Of a stretch of DNA of 64,000 nt, positions 57,350 through 64,000 are shown piece by piece. The translations under genes were made by a program, and so were the position numbers. The notes beneath the pieces were generated by a model. That model saw nothing but the letters and a program-made list of their open reading frames with translations, was not told the origin of the DNA and did not search any database. Position 1 is the stretch's first letter. Each line of letters starts with the position of its first letter. Location: positions 408,700 through 472,699 of the forward strand of contig JACVRA010000175.1 in NCBI GenBank assembly GCA_019828545.1, in the 5' to 3' direction. The stretch comes from Paracamarosporium sp. OC-R06-R3 (taxonomy: Eukaryota; Ascomycota; Dothideomycetes; Pleosporales; Didymosphaeriaceae).

Positions 57350-58765
57350 CTACCGTCTCCCCAGATCAATATCCAGCACTTTGACTAGTCCCTCCTGCTG
57401 TTCACCCTCTTTATCCTTACCAACACCAAAGAAAGGCGCAATACCCACCCCCACAACCTCTTCCATCAACCCCTCAACCACACCCTTGCAGTCCTCACCG
57501 GTCTGTCGAAAGTCAGGGAAAGCATTCACTTCGAGCAGCCACGTCCTAAGTTCGCCATCAGGCTCGATTCCAATCATGAAGTCCAATCCAAAGATTTCAA
57601 ACGCATTGGGCAGCGATTGGAAGTGTATGCTCATTCCTCGCGCAGCAGCTTCGAACACCTCACCGGTCATTTTGCAGATCTGATCGAATATCTGATCTTT
57701 CCAACCTGGGTATTGGGGAGGGTCAGGCGCTGATGTGTCTTCCTCGCCATGCGGCTGACGCGGAATGCTCTCGGGCAGATTCCAGAATAGGCCCACACTA
57801 CCTTCGCGTTCACCCGTTGCTTGGAGACAAGTATTCGTAAGATGTGCTCTCAGCGCATCCTCGGCGTCTCCCTCGAATGTTTCTGTTGATGGTGGAGTGT
57901 ATGGCCGCGCGGCAAAGAGTGCGAGCATGTGGCGGTAGACGTGGACTTGTAGAGCGCCGGACGCAAGGACGTACGTCCGTATGTGGAACTTGCGCAGATC
58001 GTCCTCAGGCGCAGCAGTTGGTCCGTGAAGGAGCAATGGAGGGTGGATGTACGGCTGTGCAATGAAGTGGCGTAGCTGAGATGTTACTATCCCGCGATTG
58101 TCGTCGTCCTTATCCCCAGCATTCTTCTCTGAGGACACCTTCTCAGCCGGTAGAGAATCTGGCCCTACATCACTTCTAACATCCTCTTCCTCTTCATCCT
58201 CATCATCAGATTCCGGATCCCACTCCTCAAAAATCCTCGTCATTTCTTCTTCAGAGCTAAACAACCGTATCCCCTGCCCCCTCTCACTCATCCCGGGCTT
58301 CAAAATCCACCACTCCTTCACCCCCTCCCCACCCCTCTTCCAACTCTCATGCAGCTCCCAAGCCTCCACAAGCGCATCATCCAGAAACTCAGAATAATCG
58401 ACTTCAAACTCAACACTAGGTTTGACATGTTTCGCAAGCACGGAATCAGGATGCTTCACAATCCAGTTCGCGACGGTGGTAGAGAGGTAATGCTTTCTTA
58501 TTAGGGCTTTTCGGATAACATACGCGTTTGCTAGGCTGGTTGTCGTGTGCTGGAGGAGGTGCGAGAAGTTTATTGATTCGTATTGCACCCATTGAAAGAC
58601 CCGCGAGGACTTTGAAGGGAGAGCTTCGAATTCGGAGAGGAATTCTATCGTTTCGGGCGAAAAGTGCTTCTTAATGGCGGCGATGATGAGTGGTTGTACG
58701 TAGGGGTCTTCGTAGTTGACCAAGGCGTAAATTTTGTTGTCCTCTGCCGAAGGTTGTGCAGTCAT
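57350..58765 (-). CDS. Tubulin-tyrosine-ligase (TTL) family protein
   Basis: A single exon on the minus strand encodes 471 residues. The ATP-grasp fold of TTL proteins is visible. The nucleotide-binding ILKPGMSERGQGIRLF is at about 154-169, RKFHIRTYVL follows an acidic insertion, and the metal-binding WLLEVNAFPDF lies near 415-425. The insertion (DDEDEEEE...) at about 185-210 is probably a flexible loop. In yeast the TTL-domain relative is the P-body protein Pby1, and in animals such enzymes ligate amino acids to tubulin tails; the substrate in filamentous fungi is not settled. All motifs look intact, so an active ligase is likely. Confidence 0.88.
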   Translation of the reverse strand: MTAQPSAEDNKIYALVNYEDPYVQPLIIAAIKKHFSPETIEFLSEFEALPSKSSRVFQWVQYESINFSHLLQHTTTSLANAYVIRKALIRKHYLSTTVANWIVKHPDSVLAKHVKPSVEFEVDYSEFLDDALVEAWELHESWKRGGEGVKEWWILKPGMSERGQGIRLFSSEEEMTRIFEEWDPESDDEDEEEEDVRSDVGPDSLPAEKVSSEKNAGDKDDDNRGIVTSQLRHFIAQPYIHPPLLLHGPTAAPEDDLRKFHIRTYVLASGALQVHVYRHMLALFAARPYTPPSTETFEGDAEDALRAHLTNTCLQATGEREGSVGLFWNLPESIPRQPHGEEDTSAPDPPQYPGWKDQIFDQICKMTGEVFEAAARGMSIHFQSLPNAFEIFGLDFMIGIEPDGELRTWLLEVNAFPDFRQTGEDCKGVVEGLMEEVVGVGIAPFFGVGKDKEGEQQEGLVKVLDIDLGRR

Positions 58766-59201
58766 GGTAGAAAATTATCCTGTCACCCAGGGGTATTCTC
58801 TCCTAGTGATATCTCTTTCTGATTTGCGCTCGGACGCGAGGGCGCGGGTGTTCAATCTGTGCGGTTTGGGTAGTAGGGGGTACACAGAAAACGGAACTAG
58901 TAGCAAATGCAGAAGGTGATCACATATACCAGAATAGGGTGGGCTCTCAGGCCATGTATTGTTGGTATCATGAAAAGGTCGTAGTCGTGCAGCTCTTGCC
59001 CGCCCAAAAAGCTGCACTTTCACTCGCTTAGTGGCCCGAGCTTAGCCCAGCCAATCAGCGCAAGCCTACCTATACTCGCCAAAACACCACTCCCACCCAT
59101 ACCATTTGCCGAATGCACTCCATTACAGGCATGAACAAAAGAAATCCCAGTAGTGGGTATCGTACACCATAGCCAAAACCCTTACAGACAAACCAAGAGA
59201 A
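58766..59201. other. Spacer between MCM10 3' end and TTL-family promoter
   Basis: About 440 bp without a gene. Both neighbours are on the minus strand, so this holds the TTL-family gene's promoter and the MCM10 terminator. Confidence 0.5.
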
Positions 59202-61601
59202 TCAAACAACCTCCAAATCATCATCATCATCCATGGCCGCAATCAGTCCGATGTCCATGGTACCCAAGCTATCTCTCCCAGGCTCTCTGATCCCTTTCTC
59301 CGGTAGCAGCAGCCGTGCTTTCTTCTTCGCTGGACTTGGTGCTCTTGGGCCGCGCATCATGGAAGAAGTGGATTCTTTCTTAGCCGGGGAGAGTAAGAGA
59401 CCGCGCTTGCCAGCGCCGCCCCAGCCTACGGGTTCATTTGAGACGGTGGATTTACCTGACATGGTACGTTTGCGCTTAGCAGGGCCACGATCCAGAGAGA
59501 CGTCCTCTGCTTTTTTATTGAGAAGGCCAAGGATATCGCTTGAGGATGGAGGATTCGATGTTCTGGAGACAAAGGGATCATCAAGCGAGGTGGCGGAACG
59601 TGACGGGGGTTGCGATTGCAAGGCTGAAGCTGCGGTTGATGCAGCGCGCCTCATGTAGTCCCCACCAGCACCACTCCCCAAGTCTCCCAACTTCCTTACA
59701 AGCTCACGCTCCTTCTCTTTCTCGGCAAGCTGCTTACGATGCTTCTCGGCGCGGTCTGTGACGTGATATGGCTGTTCGTCCCGATCTAACAATCGCGCGG
59801 AAGCACCGGCACCAGGCGTGATGTACATGGTCTCGTGGAGAAAGGCGTCGTGATATCTGCCTTCTCGTTTCAGCTCATCGCCTTTTCCCCGTCCTCGCCC
59901 CCCGCCAAACATGGAACCTCTGCCTGCTCCAGGGGGTCCCTTGCCAAAGCCACCCATGGTGTTGACTTCCATTCGACCTCGCTTGCTCTTCTCGACTTGT
60001 AGCTCGATATGAAAGTCGCAAAACTCTGTTTTGCGTCCATCGATCCATTGCCCGCACTCTTTCCCGTCTTTTCGCATAGCGTGACAAAAGTCAAGATCTC
60101 GGGCCGAACCAATTTCAAGTACAGTATCATCAGAGCTGGTCAGCTTGAGGGAAAACTTAGTTGAGCCGCGGTCGCGAGGTGGCAAGATGTCGGGATTCAA
60201 AATAGCGATTAGTGTCCCTGGTATGAGTTTCCAGTACTTCGAAAATCCGGTATCGAAGAGAAAGAGCTGAAGTTCCCATTTGAGATCTGTCAGTGTAATG
60301 ACCATAAACTTGCCCGTCGCATGTGCATCTTCGTCTTGAGTACCTGCGGACCTCTGTTTGACGGAACTCTTTGTCGCCATCGGTGAGGATTTTGATGCGA
60401 TTACACCCATAACGACGTAGTCATTCTCCATGTCCGGTGGGTCGTACTCGGGTGCCTTGACAGTTTTTAGGAGCTGCGGTATTGTAACGATAGTCTTGCC
60501 TTCCAGCGTCCGTGTCACTACATTGTGCTGCATTTCGCGAGATTTCAAATGTAGGCCGGAAAAGGATTCGAAACTAGGCGCTTCCGTACTGTCGTCGCGC
60601 TGAGAGATCTCCGCATACTTAGCTGCTGTGCCGAAGCCTCTTGACGAAGGTCTTGAAGTCGTGGACGGTGTTCGCGAATGCGTTCGCAAAGCATCCGGTC
60701 TCCCAGACAAGTTCGAGCCTGGCTTGGATGTGACGGTGTCTCGGAAGTTACTGATAGATCGATCCTTTCCCGAACTCTTCGCTGCAGTCGATGAATTCTC
60801 TGAGCCTAGCGAAGAGGCTGCCCTGGACGCTGGTCGATCCTTCAAGCCCTCCATAGTCTGCAATCCAAATCCACCGCTCCTGTTTTTCTCAATCCTGGCC
60901 TGCTTCTCTTCTCTTTCCTTCTCTTTGGTCCTGCTCTCTGCTATCCTCTCGCTAAAACTCTTGATCTTCGGTGCCTCAACTGCTTTCGCTGAGCTCGTCC
61001 GCGACAAACCGCCGGTCGCACCCCGACCCAAAGCGCTTGCTGCGCGCTTAAGGCTGACATCCTGCGCTCTCAACCCCTTGTCGATACCCAGCAGCATCCT
61101 CGCCGGGCTCCTCTGCTCCTCAGGCTCCCGTCTGTTTCTGACGGGCGACATCGGGATCTGGACCTCAGAACGCGCTCTCGGAAGCTCTACTCTCCGTGCG
61201 CTTGCCGCCGTGCCAGGTCGCGAGGAAATGCCCAAGTTGTCCGTCTCTCCATCGTCGGCCGTTTTCTTCGCTTTCTGTAGCCTTTTGAGCTTCAACCGCG
61301 CCTCGATGGCCTGGAGCTTGAGCTGCAGTGTCTCCTCATCCTCCTCTTCCTCATCGTCCGAAGCAACGGGTTGATTGCGCGACATGGGACGACGCTTGCT
61401 AGGAGAAGGCGATGTGGAGTTGCGCTGCAGTCGGTTTTCGTATTTCTTGCGGGCGGCTGGCGATAACAGGACGGCTTCGCGAGGGGATTTTGGCGGCCAG
61501 TTCGGCGCATCTTTCGCTACTGCGTGTCATCAGCGGTGTCTCCATAGCAATGCGTAGACTGAAAACGTACCCCTTGATTTTGGGCTCTCCCTCACAATCA
61601 T
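59202..61601 (-). CDS. MCM10: Replication initiation/elongation factor Mcm10
   Basis: Two exons on the minus strand (61601-61571 and 61519-59202, intron 51 bp) join in phase to 782 residues. The tiny first exon (MIVRESPKSR) is supported because the frame upstream of the internal ATG at 61385 continues as conserved Mcm10-like sequence (KDAPNWPPKSPREAVLLSP). A coiled-coil/acidic N terminus (DDEEEEDEE) is followed by the OB-fold core at about residues 375-475. The CCCH zinc finger follows at about 488-516 (DLDFCHAMRKDGKECG, then CDFH). The basic C terminus is Ser-rich. Mcm10 activates the CMG helicase and binds DNA polymerase alpha at replication origins. Confidence 0.93.
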
Positions 61602-61976
61602 GACTCAGGAGTGTGCACGGTATGCGCCCAGGGCAGCTCGCCCATATCCTGTGCCAAGACCCCGCGCATGCGCTACAACAGCAGAATTCGAATCGCAAAG
61701 GTAGGTGAAAGGAAATGGGCGCGTGAACGGCGTATTGCTCGGCTCGGCGGGTTGTTGACTGGCGTACGGGTAATTGTTGTTTGCCGTGCGATTAAGGTTG
61801 CATCTGAAACGGACCAAGCGGACGCGCAACAACGCGTCGGGATTGGCTCCGCAGACGCGCACGCGTTCCCCCAATTTACCACTCCCCAGCTTGTAACTTA
61901 ACAACGCGCATTCAGGCCTCAGACTTCTTCGAGCATATTCCGGGCACATCTTGATACGCATCCGGCGATCCGTATA
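61602..61976. promoter_or_regulatory. Shared divergent promoter of MCM10 and RNase H2B
   Basis: Only 375 bp lie between two divergent start codons. They contain several GACGCG/ACGCGT-like words, for example GACGCGCAAC near 61821, CGCGTC near 61834 and ACGCGTTC near 61860. ACGCGT is the MluI box bound by the MBF cell-cycle factor in yeasts, so co-regulation at G1/S is plausible but is an inference. Confidence 0.5.
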
Positions 61977-63332
61977 ATGGCACGCACACGCTCTAAACCC
62001 AAGCCTACGGCCACGAAAGAAGCCACACCAGAACCTCCACAGTCCACCGCGAAGCCGCTTCCACCTTCCTCGACCAATCCTCCAAAGCTTTTCGTCCTCC
62101 CCAAGAATACGTCACCCGATTCGCGCATAGTCACACTCGAAAACCCCGCAAATGGCGCGCCCTCGCGATATTACTTCTGCCCTAACAAAGGCTTCTACGA
62201 ATTCACACGCATCGCGGCGCCAAAGAAGGACTGCAAGAGCTGGCTGATAACACCTGCTAAGGCTTCCAACAATACGTCGAAGGATGAAGGGGCAAATGAG
62301 GAGGCTACCACACAAGCAACAGAGGCAGAGTCGTCATTAGGCGATGGCTATGTCACCAACAAGGCAGACATGTTCCTTGCTACACCCATTGATCTTCTGT
62401 TCCTTATCCTGCCCGTGTTGGCGCCAAAGGCTGGAGCTAAACAAGGCGAGAAACAACACTTCCTCTCTTTCGAAGACCACCTCGACAAGCTCTCCACATC
62501 TAGACAATGGAAAGTCCTGCTATCTCAATGCCCCAGCGCGAAAGCAATGATCGAGCGACGAATGGCTACAATGTGCGATACCGTCACTGCCGGAGATGAG
62601 ATAATGTACCGCCTGTCAAATGAGAAATTGGTCAGGATATTAACGAGGAAGGCGGAGCGTATGTGTGCAAAAGGCCTACCACCATCCATGGAAGAAAGAT
62701 TTATCAAGACCGCGCTGGAAGTTCCCATTATGAATGTTCTTCGCTCGGACACCTTCACTGCTACTGACACCTCGGTGGAAGTTCTAGAGACCGTCGAATC
62801 CCAAACCACGACGGCATCAACCTTGGCGCGGACGGAAAGCGAGATGTCCACAAGCACAGGTGTGGACTCGCAAGCTACAACCTCTACCACTGCTACTTCC
62901 TTCACCTCTGTCACAGAGGAAGTAGCCGCGAAACCCGCCCTCGAAACACCACCCGAGATCCCACAACTACTCCGCCTCCGCACATCGCTCACCTACATCA
63001 CCTCCTCATACCTCCCGTCCTCTCTCCATTCCATTGTCACATCGTCGCCCACACCCAACTTCTCAACCTTAGACACGCATCTCGCGTCTCTCGCGAAGCT
63101 ACGCGCGGAAGCCCTCGCCGTACGCTCAATATCCGACAACATCTCCCGCAAGCGCGGGCACGACGAGGACGAAGGTGCGATAATGGAGCGCGAAGAGAAA
63201 AAGCGGAAGAAAGAAGAGGAAGAGAAGAAGAAGAAAATGGAAAGTAGAGCAATGAAGCAGCTCAAGAGGGCGGATACGAGCGGGATGAAGAAGCTCTCGT
63301 CTTTCTTCACGAAGGCACCTAAGAAGGTGTGA
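61977..63332 (+). CDS. Ribonuclease H2 subunit B (Rnh202-like)
   Basis: A single exon encodes 451 residues. The N terminus is Pro/Lys-rich. The triple-barrel region that wraps around subunit C begins with LFVLPKNTSPDSRIVTLENP and continues with YYFCPNKGFYEFTRI. The Ydr279-type core follows (DMFLATPIDLLFLILPVL, then FLSFEDHLDKL). The C terminus is a Lys/Glu coiled-coil ending in SGMKKLSSFFTKAPKKV. It matches the PCNA-binding (PIP-like) tail of this subunit, with Met replacing the usual Gln. The trimeric enzyme removes ribonucleotides and RNA:DNA hybrids in the nucleus; subunit B is structural and links it to PCNA. It shares a promoter region with MCM10. Confidence 0.92.
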   Translation: MARTRSKPKPTATKEATPEPPQSTAKPLPPSSTNPPKLFVLPKNTSPDSRIVTLENPANGAPSRYYFCPNKGFYEFTRIAAPKKDCKSWLITPAKASNNTSKDEGANEEATTQATEAESSLGDGYVTNKADMFLATPIDLLFLILPVLAPKAGAKQGEKQHFLSFEDHLDKLSTSRQWKVLLSQCPSAKAMIERRMATMCDTVTAGDEIMYRLSNEKLVRILTRKAERMCAKGLPPSMEERFIKTALEVPIMNVLRSDTFTATDTSVEVLETVESQTTTASTLARTESEMSTSTGVDSQATTSTTATSFTSVTEEVAAKPALETPPEIPQLLRLRTSLTYITSSYLPSSLHSIVTSSPTPNFSTLDTHLASLAKLRAEALAVRSISDNISRKRGHDEDEGAIMEREEKKRKKEEEEKKKKMESRAMKQLKRADTSGMKKLSSFFTKAPKKV

Positions 63333-63725
63333 GTGATTTTAGGCTACATTCTTAATACTATCTACTAGAATTGCCTTGAGCGAAGAGGCGAGCCAGGGCC
63401 CTACAGATCCCCAAGGGACAGGCGTAGCTACCCGCAGACGTGGGAAGAAAGAAGCGATCTCCTTTCATAGCTGCAATATCTAAAGGAACTAAATTATGTC
63501 TAGCCGCGCGTCGCTTCTTAACACAGTGGCTGGCGAAAATGATAACACTCCTTGGCACACTAACCCCGCTTAGAGGTTCTATTATACTTATCAGAAAGTG
63601 TATCATTTACTTATCAAGGTCTTACTCATTATATACGTGAGTAACGTGTTTAATCATCGGTTGGGCCACATCACCTGTTCGGCCGCCCCACCAAGTCGCG
63701 CACGACGCGTCAACTTTCCATTATT
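63333..63725. other. Spacer and left end of second transposon
   Basis: No gene is supported. A minus-strand frame at 63358-63606 is open but unrecognised. The transposon's left end may lie near the TA at about 63633-63636, followed by CGTGAGTAACGTG, but the right end is outside the window so the inverted repeat cannot be confirmed. Confidence 0.4.
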
Positions 63726-64000
63726 ATGCAGCCACATAACCAGCCTCTATTGCCTCAAAAAGAAGGCAGAATCCTTCTTGCAACCCAGAGCTTTCAAAAT
63801 AAACGCGTTAGAAGCCAGCGCAGAGCTGCTACCCTATATAATATCCCTCGAACGACCCTCCAGAGCCGCCTCTCTGGTAGGCAGCCTACAGCGACCGCAC
63901 ATATCTCCCAACGGAAGCTACAGCCTACTGAGGAGCAGTCACTTGTTCAGTGGATCCTAGAGCTGAATCGACGAGGCTTTCCACCCCATATCATTGACGT
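63726..64000 (+). mobile_element. Fot1/pogo-like transposase, N-terminal part (runs off right edge), no stops
   Basis: From the ATG at 63726 the frame is open to the window end (91 codons). It reads as the N terminus of a pogo/Fot1 transposase: KEGRILLATQSFQ, then RRAATLYNIPRTTLQSRLSG (helix-turn-helix) and LQPTEEQSLVQWILELNRRG and FPPHIID (CENP-B/Tc5 type DNA-binding domain). Unlike the copy at 40467 it has no stop codons and no AT bias in the visible part, so it is either young or protected from RIP. It differs clearly in sequence from that copy and belongs to another family of the same superfamily. Confidence 0.82.

Noticed and set aside
61386..61510. MCM10 starting at the ATG at 61385
   Set aside because: Conserved sequence continues upstream in frame to a good acceptor at 61520 and a short first exon, so 61385 is internal.

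Overview
This window is nuclear DNA of a filamentous ascomycete. Genes carry short introns (about 45-130 bp) with GT..AG ends. The protein families present (HET-domain protein, fungal rhodopsin-type membrane protein, DASH subunit DUO1, fungal P450s) and a transposon riddled with stop codons of the kind left by repeat-induced point mutation (RIP) all fit Pezizomycotina. A Dothideomycete of the Pleosporales type is my inference, not shown by any single marker. Gene models below were built by hand: exon joins were accepted only when the splice sites and reading phase agreed and the joined protein made sense.

Layout. 0-7.2 kb: an accessory P450 / DHA2-type MFS exporter / P450 group, probably the edge of a secondary-metabolite cluster that continues to the left, with two related hairpin elements in its intergenic spaces. 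9.5-10.7 kb: a rhodopsin-domain integral membrane protein. 12.8-24.3 kb: housekeeping genes NOT1 (CCR4-NOT scaffold) and, divergently, an F-BAR/SH3 cytokinesis protein. 24.8-26.0 kb: a degenerate tandem array of about 240-bp units inside a 5.3-kb gene-free stretch. 29.6-37.1 kb: an HMT1-like ABC half-transporter, an unknown acidic protein and galactokinase. 38-46.6 kb: an accessory block with a HET-domain gene, a RIP-damaged Fot1/pogo-like transposon (1,871 bp, complete 65-bp inverted repeats and TA target duplication), an unknown protein and a large secreted HExxH protein. 47.8-50.4 kb: DUO1 and a divergent conserved-looking unknown protein.

51.3-57 kb is a graveyard of accessory genes. It holds a dynamin C-terminal (GED) fragment, a small secreted cysteine-rich protein with one nonsense codon, a dynamin GTPase-domain remnant on the opposite strand with a 5-bp duplication frameshift, a single-pass membrane protein with one nonsense codon, and a possible MFS remnant. 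57.3-63.3 kb returns to housekeeping genes: a tubulin-tyrosine-ligase-like protein, MCM10 and RNase H2 subunit B, the last two sharing a short divergent promoter. At the right edge a second Fot1/pogo-like transposase begins, apparently without RIP damage.

The functional logic is a mosaic of conserved blocks (mRNA decay, cytokinesis, DNA replication, kinetochore) separated by accessory blocks carrying transposons, repeats, secretion and self-recognition genes, and pseudogenes. I found no convincing tRNA, rRNA or CRISPR.
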